NCBI GenBank assembly: GCA_016792805.1
Contig: JAEUHX010000033.1
Coordinates: 17,733-81,732 of the forward strand
Length of the DNA stretch: 64,000 nt
From: Planctomycetota bacterium
Lineage (GTDB): Bacteria > Planctomycetota > UBA1135 > JACQFD01
Reading direction: 5' to 3'
Part shown: positions 51,517-61,480 of the stretch, piece after piece
Layout: each line of letters starts with the position of its first letter
How positions within the stretch are numbered: position 1 is the first letter of the stretch
Made by a program: the position numbers and the translations under genes
The notes under the pieces: model-generated
The model's input: only the letters and a program-made list of their open reading frames with translations
Told to the model about the DNA's origin: nothing
The model's database searches: none

Positions 51517-52851
51517 CTATAATCCGGGGCGAAGGATCGTCACCGGCGTGAGGCCGCTCAGATGCAGCCCGAGGCTTGGCGTGACGCTGATCGATTGCAA
51601 GTAATACGTCACCGAGTCGATTCCCACGGGCAGCGACGCAAGAGAAGCTGGAACGGTAAGCACTCCGCTCGCGGGCAACGTTCCGAGGTCGACGACCGTC
51701 AGCGGCTGAATGAGATCGAGAAGAATCACACCATTCGCCAGCTCGATGACATCCAAGTATCCGGGCTGTGCGGCGGCCATCAGGAGCGCATGATCCCCCA
51801 CGACGCCCGTTTGTGTGATCGATGTCACAGTTCCTGCGACGGGCGCAGCGGGCGTGTCGAGAGCGCGCGCCACTCCGGCGATTGCCACAATGGGGCCGGA
51901 GCCGCTCCAGGGCGACCCAGGAGCGCCGACCTGCCCAAACAATGCGATGCCAGGGTTCCCGCCGCTCGCCGTGCAGGCGAAGAGCGTCGCATCGGCCGAG
52001 GTCGAGGCAGCTAAGAGCCCATCTCCTCCATTGCCCGGGCTCGTTCCCGTGAGGAAATCCATCGCTGCTCCACCGTTCCCTCCGGAGAACGCGGTGCCGG
52101 AAGCGAACAGCTGACCCGCCAGAAGAACGACCCCATGGCCGCCGTTGCCTCCGGCGTAGTCGCCCACGTTGCTCGCCCCGCCCGCGACGGTGGAATCGTG
52201 CAGCGAAATATTGCAACTCAATGCAAGGATTCCGTGGCCGCCGCTGGAACTCGCGTGGCAGCCGCAATCAATATTCTGCACAAATGCGGCTCGGCCTCCC
52301 CGAATAGTGGACTGCTCTACGGTGACATTCGAGGAACCTTGAATCACCAGCGCAGGCCAGCCGGCAGGGTGCACGCCGGGCGCGGCGTAAGAGCCGCTGC
52401 CGGCGGAATCGCCGTCTGCGCCGAGGACTTCACAGGCGTGGAGCACGATCGAGCCCGCGTTCGCGGCTGCCACGATTCCATGCCCATCCAGCGGGCCCGA
52501 AGGTACGCCCACGGCGGCCTTCTTTCCTTCGAAGCGGAAGCCCGAGAACGACACCACTTGGCTCGGCGCCAGGTTTCGCACCTCCACGACGCCCTCGATG
52601 AGCGGAGTGATTCCGTCTCTTGCCACAATATTCAGGCTGCGTCCGAAAATCTGAAATCCCGGATAATTGCCGTAGCTCACAAGAATCGTGTCGCCGTCCT
52701 GAGTGAGCGGCAGGATCGCGTCGATCGTCGTCGCATCGCCGCTCCCGTCGGCGGATACGCGCCAAACCTGCTGCGCAAACGCGGACGAGGAGAAGAGTAG
52801 CGCGGCGCAGAGCGAGATGGAGGTGAGCCGAGGAAGCTGTTCGGTACTCAC
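51517..52851 (-). CDS. secreted right-handed beta-helix (pectate-lyase-like) protein
   Basis: 444 residues, GTG start, with a signal peptide (1-26, LTSISLCAALLFSSSAFA) before QQVWRVSADGSGDATTIDAI. The opening resembles the DUF1565/NosD-type 'DGSGDATTI' start of beta-helix proteins, and the middle is full of Gly/Ser/Asn-rich coils (GGNGGHGVVLLAGQL, GNGGDGLLAAST). The last 40 residues (VTYYLQSISV to VTILRPGL) resemble the C-terminal segment of the FG-GAP proteins. No lyase active site is visible; a polysaccharide-binding or structural role is more likely. Confidence 0.82.
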   Translation of the reverse strand: MSTEQLPRLTSISLCAALLFSSSAFAQQVWRVSADGSGDATTIDAILPLTQDGDTILVSYGNYPGFQIFGRSLNIVARDGITPLIEGVVEVRNLAPSQVVSFSGFRFEGKKAAVGVPSGPLDGHGIVAAANAGSIVLHACEVLGADGDSAGSGSYAAPGVHPAGWPALVIQGSSNVTVEQSTIRGGRAAFVQNIDCGCHASSSGGHGILALSCNISLHDSTVAGGASNVGDYAGGNGGHGVVLLAGQLFASGTAFSGGNGGAAMDFLTGTSPGNGGDGLLAASTSADATLFACTASGGNPGIALFGQVGAPGSPWSGSGPIVAIAGVARALDTPAAPVAGTVTSITQTGVVGDHALLMAAAQPGYLDVIELANGVILLDLIQPLTVVDLGTLPASGVLTVPASLASLPVGIDSVTYYLQSISVTPSLGLHLSGLTPVTILRPGL

Positions 52852-53107
52852 GGATGGAGGGTCTCAGGGAGCGGGGATTCTGGATTGTGTGAGATCCCTA
52901 GCGGGAACAGGCCGAGCATTGGACATCGCAGGGGCTTGGCGGCGGGCTTGCACCGCGCGCAGCGCTGGATGATTCCAGACCGGCGGATCGAACGCGCCAT
53001 AGCTGGCTCAAAAAAAGCGCCCTCGGCGTCGAGCCACCGAGGCGCGAAGCAACGTGAAGTTTCCCGCGCCCCGAGACGCCATCGCCCAAGGCGACTCCTT
53101 CTCCTCA

Positions 53108-53872
53108 TCAGCGCGGCGGATCGCCGACCTGCTCCATCTTCTTCCGGATCTCCGCCTCCGCGTTGGCAGCGAGCTTGAGCTGAAGCTGCGAGTGAACGCT
53201 GCCCTTTCGAACCTCCACATTCTCGTCGCTGCGGCCTTCAACGGTGATGCCGCCGAGGAAACGGGCCGTATCGATTTCATACAGTACGGCGTCGCCCGCG
53301 ATGCGTCCTCCTGAGAAGGTTTTCATCTCACCGGCCTTGAGTTCCTCCATCACGAGGCCGGGGGGCTGCCGAGTACGAAGCCTTAGCACAAGCAGATACT
53401 TCGTGCGCTCGAGCCAGCTGAAGCCCTCCTCGAGAAGCGAAACAACCGGCTCCGAGCCATTCCGGCCCATTCCGGTCTCGACGACGCAGGCTGGTTCGAT
53501 CAGCCACTGATCGCAATGGTCCAACCCGCTGAGCAAGAAGAGATCTTTCCCTCCTGATTGCCAATACAAACTTTCCGCCGTGCTCGGCTTCGCGAGCTGA
53601 TGCTCGAATGCGATGGCCGTATTGTACTCCGGGTTCGGAGAACGGCTCATGTCAGAATTATAACCTTCGCGGAAAGGCCTATAATCGAGCCGAACTCCCT
53701 CAGGCAGACTCAAGGAATCCTGTGTGAGCAGAGGCTGCTTCTCGACGACCGGAGCCAATTCCGAAATCTTCGCCAGCTTCGCGGCGGCGGCCGCACGATG
53801 AGCATCGGCGACAGATTTGACAGATTTGCCTCCGCAACCCACAAGAAGCAACAACGGCAGCAGGTATCTCAT
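53108..53872 (-). CDS. predicted lipoprotein of unknown function
   Basis: 254 residues. Short signal peptide with lipobox (LLLVGC at 8-13), a helical stretch (KSVADAHRAAAAAKLAKI), then a domain with a likely disulfide around LDHCDQWLIEPACVVE and a C-terminal Lys/Glu-rich helix. No family recognised. ATG start; divergent from the DUF3592/GIDE gene with 195 bases between. The beta-helix gene lies 256 bases downstream, too far for a coupled operon. Confidence 0.7.
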   Translation of the reverse strand: MRYLLPLLLLVGCGGKSVKSVADAHRAAAAAKLAKISELAPVVEKQPLLTQDSLSLPEGVRLDYRPFREGYNSDMSRSPNPEYNTAIAFEHQLAKPSTAESLYWQSGGKDLFLLSGLDHCDQWLIEPACVVETGMGRNGSEPVVSLLEEGFSWLERTKYLLVLRLRTRQPPGLVMEELKAGEMKTFSGGRIAGDAVLYEIDTARFLGGITVEGRSDENVEVRKGSVHSQLQLKLAANAEAEIRKKMEQVGDPPR

Positions 53873-54067
53873 GGCACTAGACTACCCGGCGATGCACACG
53901 ACGCGCCCCGAAGATTATGATCCTCTCGAACGCCTCGGGTCCCCATACTGGCTGCGCAAGAATGGCGCCGAGCGGATCGGATCGTTCGCACCGTGCGCGC
54001 ATTTCCGAGATGGTATGACATCGAGCCTCTGCTCTACGAATCCTGCAGAATGTTGGTACCGCATTGA

Positions 54068-55366
54068 GTGCGGCTTCGCTCCGGCCCCGCCGCGGTGGAT
54101 TGCGGCGCCGCGCCCGTGCTGATCCAAGCCGCCTGCATCGCGTTCGTGGAGTTAGTCGGGCTCTCGCTCCTCGTCTTTGGTCTCTTTGTGGCGTGGTTCG
54201 CGGTCGTTGCCGTCTGGCATGGGAGCCGCGAGCTGGCGATGGCGTGGCGCAGCCGCCGATGGGCGACCACGCGTGGAACGATCGAGCGCGCTGTCCTGAC
54301 GCGATCGCGCACAGGGCGCGTAACGCGGGAGGGCGCTCGGATCTCTTACACATACTTCGTCGGCGGGAAGTCCTACAGCTCCATGCGGTGCCGATTTGCA
54401 ACATCGCTTGAGGGCGCCGACGGAGTTCACTTCTCGGTTCCGCGTGAGCTTCTCGCCCGCTATCCGATAGGTGCCGCCGTCGATGTGTACTATGACCCGG
54501 AGCGCCCCGAACAGGCCACGCTCGACCGCGGCACACCTTCGGTATGGTTTCCCTGGATGATTGCACTTCTTCTCTTGGGTACCGCCGCATTCCTGGTCGC
54601 AGCCGGTGCGTCGGTTGCGCTCGGTCCGCTGGAGGCTCCGCCGAGTTGGCCCGCCGAGGAGCTCCCCCCGATGCCGAAGCAAATCGGTGGTTCGCTCCTG
54701 GTGCTCGCTCTGATCGCCGCCTTCGGCGCGTGGCGCGCCTCCCGGCGCGCGCGCCGCGAGAAACCACTGCGCGAGCGAATCGCAGGCCTTCAGCTCACCC
54801 CGATCGACGATCTCACCCCGAATCGAACTGTAGCAATCGCCGGCACCGTTGAGGTCAGCGAAGCAGGCACGTTGGAGGCTCCAGTGAGCGGCTCCTCGGT
54901 GGTTTACCACAGCACAACCGTCTCAGGCGGACTCGACTATCGAAGGAGTGTCGCGGACCACCGGGCTTTTTTTGTGACCGACGGCCGCGAGAGGGTGCGA
55001 ATTGAGCTCGAGGAATGCACCGACCAGCTTCCGGCGATTGCGATCCCGTTCGACTTGGCTGCGATCACTTGGGTGGATCGCGAGCTCAGTGACGATGATG
55101 TCGCCGTTCCGGAGTTCTTCCGCCTCGAGCAGCGCCGGCTGGCACCTGGGGATTCGGTGCTCGTGCTGGGTCGCACTCGACGAGTCGGCCGGGAAGGCGC
55201 CCTGGCGATCCGCGCCGACGACGAGTCGGGCGAGCCCGTCGTCCTGGCGGTCGGGCCCCTTGAAGGCTTGCAATCTCAACTTTCCGCAACGAAGCGACGG
55301 CGTGTCCTTTGCACATGGATCGGCGGCGTTCTCGCCGTCGGCGGATGGTTGCTGCTCATCTTCTGA
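54068..55366 (+). CDS. membrane protein with DUF3592 and GIDE-like domains
   Basis: 432 residues, GTG start. A first membrane helix (about 21-46) and a DUF3592-type domain (RGTIERAVLTRSRTGRV, ISYTYFVGGKSYSS, VDVYYDPERPEQATL) lead to two further helices (158-185, 205-225). A C-terminal GIDE-like domain (about 240-410) is marked by VAIAGTVEVSEAGTLEAPVSG, an internal HRAFFVTDGRERVRI and FRLEQRRLAPGDSVLVLGR. GIDE is the domain that surrounds the RING in MULAN-type ligases and exists alone in bacteria. A final helix ends the protein. Start is uncertain by a few codons. Confidence 0.82.
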   Translation: MRLRSGPAAVDCGAAPVLIQAACIAFVELVGLSLLVFGLFVAWFAVVAVWHGSRELAMAWRSRRWATTRGTIERAVLTRSRTGRVTREGARISYTYFVGGKSYSSMRCRFATSLEGADGVHFSVPRELLARYPIGAAVDVYYDPERPEQATLDRGTPSVWFPWMIALLLLGTAAFLVAAGASVALGPLEAPPSWPAEELPPMPKQIGGSLLVLALIAAFGAWRASRRARREKPLRERIAGLQLTPIDDLTPNRTVAIAGTVEVSEAGTLEAPVSGSSVVYHSTTVSGGLDYRRSVADHRAFFVTDGRERVRIELEECTDQLPAIAIPFDLAAITWVDRELSDDDVAVPEFFRLEQRRLAPGDSVLVLGRTRRVGREGALAIRADDESGEPVVLAVGPLEGLQSQLSATKRRRVLCTWIGGVLAVGGWLLLIF

Positions 55367-55400
55367 GGGCGGGGCGCCGCGTCGCCACGCTTGCAAGACC

Positions 55401-55441
55401 CAACAAAAAGGCCCCGGAGCCGCGTCTGCTGCTCCGGGGCC
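55401..55441 (-). terminator. intrinsic terminator of the carboxypeptidase-regulatory-repeat gene
   Basis: GGCCCCGGAGC (55410-55420) and GCTCCGGGGCC (55431-55441) form an 11-base-pair stem with a 10-base loop. Read on the minus strand, the stem is followed directly by TTTTTGTTG, the classic U-tract. It lies 22 bases after the stop of the minus-strand gene at 55463, which it must terminate. On the plus strand no T-run follows, so it serves only one direction. Confidence 0.88.
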
Positions 55442-55462
55442 GAAGGTTCGAGCGATCTCGCG

Positions 55463-58400
55463 CTATTCGACCGAAAGGTCCTTGGTGATCTCGGATCCCG
55501 CCTCGAGCTTGACCGTGACGGCCGACCTATCGTCGCCGCCGATCCTTACTTCTCCACCGATCGACGAGGCGGAAACCTTGTATTCACCGGGGTCGAGCCC
55601 GTTGAACTTGTAGCGTCCTTCGCGATCCGACACGCTGATCTTCGGTAGTCCGGGAGGCACGTTCTCCCCAACCTTTCGAAGCATAACGATCGAGTTCGCG
55701 CGCGCGCCGCCGTCCGGCCCGAGCACACGCCCCGAGAGGAGTGCGGCCTTGCCGAGGGCCACCTCGATGCCGCTCACGCGTGCGTCGGTATCCAGAGTGA
55801 CTTCGTTACTCTTCGCCTCGCGCAGCCCCGTCGCCGTGGCCTTCACGCGGTAGCGCCCCGCAGGAACGTCCTCGATCACAAATCGGCCGTCCTTGTCGGT
55901 CTTCGCGGAAGAGTTTCCATCGCCCACAAAGACGTCCGACCCGTCGCCGTCGTCGGTGATCGCGATTGCAATCATGTCACGCCGTTCGCCGTCGCCTCCG
56001 CTCACCAGCGACACCGTCGCGCCGACCACCGGCTCGCGATTCTCCTCTCGGACAATCCGCCCCTCGATCACGCCGCGCGGAAGGGCAATGTCGATCTTTT
56101 GTGAATCATTACGAATCTCGACCGTCTGCTCGAAAGGCTTGAGCGAGCCGCGTTTCTGTGCCTTCAGCGAATAGGTTCCGGCTTCGACGTCGGCAAACAG
56201 ATACTTTCCATCCGGCCCCGTCGTCGCCGACTTGCCGCCGCCGAACTCCATCGGCATGCCGCTCGGGCCGCCGTCTCCGCTCTTTTCGGCGAGGCGCACC
56301 GTGGCTCCTGCCACCGGGGCGCCAGCCTGGAGCACCGTGCCGGCCAGCGTGCACAGAACCGGCGCCTCGAGCGTCAGAACCTCAATCTTGCCGTCGGAGA
56401 TCACAACAGAAACGCCAGGCTTCTCCTGCTGACCCTGGACGAACACGAAGGAGTCCCCGCCTTGCGGCTTGTCCACCTTCGCGGCGTATCGCCCCGGTCG
56501 AAGGTGCTCAAAGCTGAACTTTCCCTCAGCATCGGCCGTCGCGCGCTTGCGAGCCGTCGACGGCTCGGGCCCCGTGAGCACCACCACGGCACCGCTCGCC
56601 GGCACGCGCCCGCCTCGGAGCACCAGGCCTTCGAGCGCGCCTCCGGTGAGCAACGCAATCGGCACCTCCGCTGGCGGCGGTGCTGCGGGATCGATCGACA
56701 CCGGCACGCGCTCCGAAGGAGCAAGCCCGTCCTTCCGCACGTCGAGGGTGTATTCGCCCGTTGACAGCCCATGAAATTGTGCAAATCCCTGGGCGTCCGT
56801 CTTGGCCGACTTCGGACCGCTCGCGCCGCCAAAGTCCATCTTTCCGTCGGGTCCGCCGAATCGCATCGCCCGGCCGCCGCGCGGACCTGTCGGCCCGCCC
56901 GCTGGCCCTCCGGCAGCCACGGGAGCTGCCGAGGCACGGGCCGTCATGCGCACCTCGCGTCGCGCGCCGCCGCCTCCCGCGACCATCGGCGGAAGCCCCA
57001 TGGCGGAGCCCTCCTCCTCGTCGTCGTCCCCCATCCCCGGCATGAAGAACCGCGGCGCCGTCTCCTCGCCCGGCTTGGGCTTCTCGCGCAGCCGCACCGT
57101 TGCGCCCTCCACCGGCTTTGTGTTTCCCGCTTCTGTAACGCGGACCGCGAGCGTGGCGCCCGGCGAAACGGCCAGCATCAGCTCGGTCACCGGGCGATCG
57201 GGAGCCACCTCGAGCGCGTCTGATTTCACTTTTGCGATCGAAGGGCCCTCTGCCACGACTCGATACTTACCTTTCTCCAATCCCACAATTTCGAAGGTTC
57301 CGTCGGGCTTCACATCTCCATCGATCGGAGGCGTGATCATCATGATGGCGTGTCCGTCCACGCCGCTCGACTCCGGCACGCGTTCGGCCAAGACCGTCGC
57401 CTCCGAGAACCCCGCCATCACCGCGTCCTTCGGAGCTCCCTGCGCCGGGACGAGCTTCCCGGAGATGTATCCGAGCTCCTCAATGGTGACATCGAGGTCG
57501 GTCGTGCCGGGCGTCACATTCCGTTTGCGCCCGACCATCCGCCCATCGGCGCTGCGCGCCGTGACGCTGAGGGGCCGATCGTCGAGGCCCGTGATCCGGA
57601 ACTTCCCATCGGCGCCCGAGCGCATGCGATTGTCGCCGAACACGTCGTCGAGCACGAAGTCCCGCACGACACCGCGGCGATAGGTAACATCCGCGTCGGC
57701 GACAGGGCGTCCGGAGCGGTCGACGACTCGACCGGTGACCTCACGGCCGTCCTTCAGAACCAGATCGGGGAGCACGTTCGGCGAGCCGAGAGCCGGTTCG
57801 ATCGTCTCTCCGGTGGCCCCCACTTTTCCGCGAAGAAGCGCGCTCACCTGCACCGGCTCCTTGGGCGGAATCGCGTCGAATTTGTAACGTCCCTGGGCGT
57901 CCGTCGTCGCCTCGATGTCGAGCATCGGGGCCCCGGGCGTAGCGACCACAAAAGACGGTCCGCCCGTCGGACGCGGCCGGCGCACCATCACTCGCGCGTT
58001 CGCCACTGGAGCACCCTGGGAGTCGGTCACGCGCCCTTCGAGCTGTGCTCCCGGATGGAGCGCCAGGTCGGGAACGGTGCGCGTCTCGCCTTTGCCGAGC
58101 GGCGCCAGCTGAAGCTCCCCTTGGAGGCGCCCTTGGCCGCGCGCCCGAAGCATCAGCGTCTTGCCGATTGGGACATCGGTGATTCGGAATCGCCCTTCGC
58201 GGTCTGCGACGGCGTCGGCCGCGGCAGGGTGGCTGTCCAACGTGATCCGCAGCAGCCCCGTCGTGGCGGCTTCGAGATAGAGCTTGGCGCCCTCGAGGCC
58301 CACGGTGCTCTCCGAAGCGACGATCCGGCCGACAAGCGAAGCGCCGGTCTTGGGCTTCTCCTCCCCAGTGGCATTCGTCGCCGCTTGAGGCGCCGTCGGA

Positions 58401-58612
58401 GTCGAGACGGCGCTGCGCGCGCCGTCGGTGGCGGTTGAAACCGCAGCCGGCGCGTCGGGAGTGTCATTGCCCTTCGGTTTCTCCGAGGACGAATGGGGCG
58501 CAGGGTTGTCCGAGTGCGACTCAGGTGTCGCATCGGAGCCGCCGAGCGCGAAATAGGCGGCAACAGCCGCCAAAGGAACCACAAAGAGCAGGGCGAGGAG
58601 CGTTCGTTTCAC
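55463..58612 (-). CDS. secreted multi-repeat protein with carboxypeptidase-regulatory-like domains
   Basis: 1049 residues, ATG start. A signal anchor (4-24, TLLALLFVVPLAAVAAYFAL) and a low-complexity Ser/Thr/Pro linker precede about nine repeats of a transthyretin-like/carboxypeptidase-regulatory or Cna-B-type unit. Each opens with G-x-V/I-x-D (QLEGRVTDSQGAPVANARV, EVTGRVVDRSGRPVADADV, TLAGTVLQAGAPVAGATV, VIEGRIVREENREPVVGAT) and closes with D-x-x-G-x-(Y/F)-x-(F/I). A Gly/Arg/Met-rich insert interrupts the array near 530-605. Such rods span the envelope or bind carbohydrates. No enzyme domain is present. Ends at the terminator at 55401-55441. Confidence 0.88.
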   Translation of the reverse strand: MKRTLLALLFVVPLAAVAAYFALGGSDATPESHSDNPAPHSSSEKPKGNDTPDAPAAVSTATDGARSAVSTPTAPQAATNATGEEKPKTGASLVGRIVASESTVGLEGAKLYLEAATTGLLRITLDSHPAAADAVADREGRFRITDVPIGKTLMLRARGQGRLQGELQLAPLGKGETRTVPDLALHPGAQLEGRVTDSQGAPVANARVMVRRPRPTGGPSFVVATPGAPMLDIEATTDAQGRYKFDAIPPKEPVQVSALLRGKVGATGETIEPALGSPNVLPDLVLKDGREVTGRVVDRSGRPVADADVTYRRGVVRDFVLDDVFGDNRMRSGADGKFRITGLDDRPLSVTARSADGRMVGRKRNVTPGTTDLDVTIEELGYISGKLVPAQGAPKDAVMAGFSEATVLAERVPESSGVDGHAIMMITPPIDGDVKPDGTFEIVGLEKGKYRVVAEGPSIAKVKSDALEVAPDRPVTELMLAVSPGATLAVRVTEAGNTKPVEGATVRLREKPKPGEETAPRFFMPGMGDDDEEEGSAMGLPPMVAGGGGARREVRMTARASAAPVAAGGPAGGPTGPRGGRAMRFGGPDGKMDFGGASGPKSAKTDAQGFAQFHGLSTGEYTLDVRKDGLAPSERVPVSIDPAAPPPAEVPIALLTGGALEGLVLRGGRVPASGAVVVLTGPEPSTARKRATADAEGKFSFEHLRPGRYAAKVDKPQGGDSFVFVQGQQEKPGVSVVISDGKIEVLTLEAPVLCTLAGTVLQAGAPVAGATVRLAEKSGDGGPSGMPMEFGGGKSATTGPDGKYLFADVEAGTYSLKAQKRGSLKPFEQTVEIRNDSQKIDIALPRGVIEGRIVREENREPVVGATVSLVSGGDGERRDMIAIAITDDGDGSDVFVGDGNSSAKTDKDGRFVIEDVPAGRYRVKATATGLREAKSNEVTLDTDARVSGIEVALGKAALLSGRVLGPDGGARANSIVMLRKVGENVPPGLPKISVSDREGRYKFNGLDPGEYKVSASSIGGEVRIGGDDRSAVTVKLEAGSEITKDLSVE

Positions 58613-58948
58613 GGCGATCGGGGTGATCGGAGAGCCGGGAGAGATGAACGCGAGGGCGCGTTCGATACGCGACCCAGGATACGCCGTTGGAACGATTTCC
58701 CCCGAGACGCGTACTTTGGCGCCATAGCGGGAGTGAGATCAGCCGCTTTGATCTCGGAAATCCCCCGCTCGGATAGCATTCTGGCCCTGCGAGATCCTTG
58801 CGGCGTGTCTCGAAAGGAGCGTCGGTGTCCCGCCTCGGGCCCCGTTTCTAACGAGACATCCCTGTCCCCCGTTGAAGCGATGTCGCCGGTACGACGAGTC
58901 CTCACCTTCCCAAGTCTGCCCTGCAGCCTCTTTTGTGGTAACCCTTCG
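58613..58948. other. divergent intergenic region
   Basis: 336 bases between two divergently transcribed secreted-protein genes; both promoters must lie here. The only open frame is a continuation of the plus-strand gene without domain character. No clear -35/-10 or ECF-type promoter could be fixed by eye, and no repeat is visible. Confidence 0.5.
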
Positions 58949-60631
58949 ATGCGACTGAGTCCGCGCAAGCGTCTGTTCGGGAAAATCAGCTCGGCTCCTT
59001 GGACCGCTGCCGTGGTCATCCTTGCGGCCGGAGCGTCGCCGGCAGCGGTTCCCCTGGCGGCGCGTCAGGGTCCCAAGAGCCTGGAAGCCACTCCTTATAA
59101 AAACACGCGCTGGGGGTTTCAGGTGAACATGTTCACGAAGTGGAATGCAGTTCCGCCTCAGCCGACCGAGCCGTTCGAAGTCGCCAAGTTTGCCACACCC
59201 CAGCCGATTAACCACAAAACAGGGGCCTATCTGCACGATATCTCCATCCTGCGGTTCGACCCGGAGGGCAGGTCGTCGTCGACGCTGGAGCGCGGCAAGG
59301 GCGAGGGCCCGACGACGGGCGGCGGCGAGGGCTCCGAACCTCCGAAGGAAGACGAGAAGCCGAAGAAGCCTGAGCTTACAGAAGACGATCTCCGCAAGCT
59401 GAACCAGCAGCTTCGCGACAAGTCGTTCACAGAGTACCTCGAGGGCAACTACAAGCCCGTCGAGAAGGTCAAAGTTTCAAAGCGGAAGTTCGGCAAGCTC
59501 GACGCCACGGTCCACGAGTTCAAGGTCAAGTCGGGCATCGCCGGGACGAACATTTGTTACTATTCGGTCGTCTTCATGGCGCCCGACAAGTCGGAGATCG
59601 TGCTCCACTATTCGATGCCCGACTTCAAATATGACGAATGGAAGGACCTGTTCATTCAGTCGGCGAGCAGCTTCAAGTTCATTGGGGTCACCTCCAACGA
59701 ATCGACAATCGCGGCCGCCAAGTCGATGCTCGACGCTGACCGTCTGCGCCACAAAGAAGACGTGGAACAGACGCCCGGCTGGGCACTCCTCGAAACCAAG
59801 CACTATTTCATCAAGCATGACGTGAGCGACCAGGGCTTCCTCAAAGAGCTCCAGGAGCGCATCGAAGCGATTTACGGGGTCTACGAAAAGCGCTTCCTCG
59901 GCGACAAGAAGCTCCAGGCGATCGCCGAGAAGGCGGCCCAAGCGGAGGACGCTTCGTACAAGAAGGGGGGCGCGGGAAAGAATACAAAACCGGTGCTGCG
60001 CGTCGTGAAGGATGAGAAGGAGTACTACCAATACGGCGGGCCCGGCGGCTCGGCGGGCTACTTCAGCCCGATGTCGGGCGAGCTCGTGGTCCCCTGCTTC
60101 AAGAGCATCAATCTCGTGCTCACGTGGGCGGTGCTGAACCACGAGGCATTCCACCAGTTCATTCATCACTTCTTCGGTGAGCTCTCGCCCCACTCCTGGT
60201 TCAACGAAGGGACGGGTGACTATTACGCCGGCTGGCGCTATCAACCGAACGGCAAGTTCGACATCAAGCCGCTCAGCGGCTGGGCCGAAGGGCTCGACCG
60301 GCTCTCGCTCATCCGCGAGTGGGTGCGCGACAGCAAATATGTGCCTTTCGAGGAGTTCCTGCGCTACACGCAGCAGCAGTACTACTCAGGCTCTGGCGTT
60401 CACCACTATTCCCAAGGGTGGTCAATCATTTATTTCTTCATGCGTGGCAAGGAGCAGGGCGTGCGTCCGTGGCGGCCCGAATGGGATCGGTTTCTTTCCG
60501 ACTACCTCGAGAAGCTGATGGAGACCAAAGACCTCACCCAGGCGATCGACTACGCCACGCGCGACCTCCAGGGCGGCAAGATGAAGGAGCTGGAGGAGGC
60601 CTGGAAGCGCTTCGTCGGTGACATCAAGTAG
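58949..60631 (+). CDS. exported zinc metalloprotease (DUF1570/peptidase-MA type)
   Basis: 560 residues from the ATG at 58949; upstream in-frame sequence lacks protein character. Signal peptide (1-39, TAAVVILAAGASPAAVPLAA). An N-terminal domain (45-250) with a Lys/Glu/Pro-rich insert is followed by the protease domain: NHEAFHQFIHHFFG with His398, Glu399 and His402, and SWFNEGTGDYY with the third ligand Glu420. It should cleave proteins or peptides outside the cytoplasm. The zincin-like protein at 12508-13626 seems to be a relative that lost the catalytic Glu. Confidence 0.87.
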   Translation: MRLSPRKRLFGKISSAPWTAAVVILAAGASPAAVPLAARQGPKSLEATPYKNTRWGFQVNMFTKWNAVPPQPTEPFEVAKFATPQPINHKTGAYLHDISILRFDPEGRSSSTLERGKGEGPTTGGGEGSEPPKEDEKPKKPELTEDDLRKLNQQLRDKSFTEYLEGNYKPVEKVKVSKRKFGKLDATVHEFKVKSGIAGTNICYYSVVFMAPDKSEIVLHYSMPDFKYDEWKDLFIQSASSFKFIGVTSNESTIAAAKSMLDADRLRHKEDVEQTPGWALLETKHYFIKHDVSDQGFLKELQERIEAIYGVYEKRFLGDKKLQAIAEKAAQAEDASYKKGGAGKNTKPVLRVVKDEKEYYQYGGPGGSAGYFSPMSGELVVPCFKSINLVLTWAVLNHEAFHQFIHHFFGELSPHSWFNEGTGDYYAGWRYQPNGKFDIKPLSGWAEGLDRLSLIREWVRDSKYVPFEEFLRYTQQQYYSGSGVHHYSQGWSIIYFFMRGKEQGVRPWRPEWDRFLSDYLEKLMETKDLTQAIDYATRDLQGGKMKELEEAWKRFVGDIK

Positions 60632-60732
60632 GCCGATAGCCCCAGTCCGAGCGAACGGAAGGAACTCCCGTTGGGATGGCCCCGGGAGCCGATAACGTGT
60701 GCTAGCGGGGCCGGTTGGCCCCGCGTTCCGCC

Positions 60733-61398
60733 ATGCCGATCGACGCGACCTCTCCCCGACGTGCGCTGGCCGCCGCCTTTTTTGGGGCCGCGGCACTTGC
60801 CTTCGCTTCGTGCTCGACCCCCAAGCCCCGAGGCGCGGTGTTGATCCGCACTCCGGCGGGCGCGGAGCAGGGTGTGACCACGCCGCTCGGCACGGTCTTC
60901 CTCGCGCGGACGGCGCAGCAGGGCCCCTGCGATGTGACCATCTTCTATGGCGATGGTCCGAGCATTGAGCCGGGGCGCATCGCATCGATCCAGGATGGCC
61001 TTGCCCGCGTCGACCTGGAGCTCAAGGCCCCCTGGACCGAACTCTCCATGTACTACCCGACACCCGAGGACGACCTCGTCGTCGGCATCGCCACAGAGCG
61101 CGATGTGGAGTTCTTTTCGACGCGCGCAGCAAGCGGCGTCAACGGCACCGCCGTCGATCTTCCGTCGGGCTTTCCGACGGCGCCGAGCTCCGTCGGAGCC
61201 GGAGTGTTTCGCCGCGAGGACCAGCGCTATCGCCTCGTGGGACTCGTGACCGGCGTCGCCCGGTTCGTCGACGCCTCGGGACGGCGTCGAGAGGTGCTGA
61301 CCTACCTCGGCCCCAAGGAGCTCCTGCCGCTCTGGATCGAGAGCCGCGACCGCGCCCGCGCCTTCGACCCGCCTCGCCGAGACGACATCCAGCGATAG
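60733..61398 (+). CDS. predicted lipoprotein of unknown function
   Basis: 221 residues from the ATG at 60733; a TTG 18 bases upstream is an alternative. Hydrophobic signal peptide with a Cys after AFAS (lipobox-like, about residue 27). The mature part is beta-rich (PRGAVLIRTPAGAEQGVTTP, TIFYGDGPSIEPGRIASI, VGLVTGVARFVD) and looks like a small domain with SH3- or protease-like strands, but the Ser/His/Asp of a trypsin fold cannot be lined up. Family not recognised. 101 bases after the metalloprotease gene. Confidence 0.68.
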   Translation: MPIDATSPRRALAAAFFGAAALAFASCSTPKPRGAVLIRTPAGAEQGVTTPLGTVFLARTAQQGPCDVTIFYGDGPSIEPGRIASIQDGLARVDLELKAPWTELSMYYPTPEDDLVVGIATERDVEFFSTRAASGVNGTAVDLPSGFPTAPSSVGAGVFRREDQRYRLVGLVTGVARFVDASGRRREVLTYLGPKELLPLWIESRDRARAFDPPRRDDIQR

Positions 61399-61480
61399 CC
61401 GGCTGCCATACCCGACGGCGGCAAAAGCGTGGCGACACGCGCCCGCAGAGAGCAGACTGCGCAGGGGCCGTCCCCGCCGC

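Noticed and set aside
60665..60688. Weak stem CTCCCG/CGGGAG after the metalloprotease gene as a terminator
   Set aside because: Only six pairs, a 12-base loop and no T-run.
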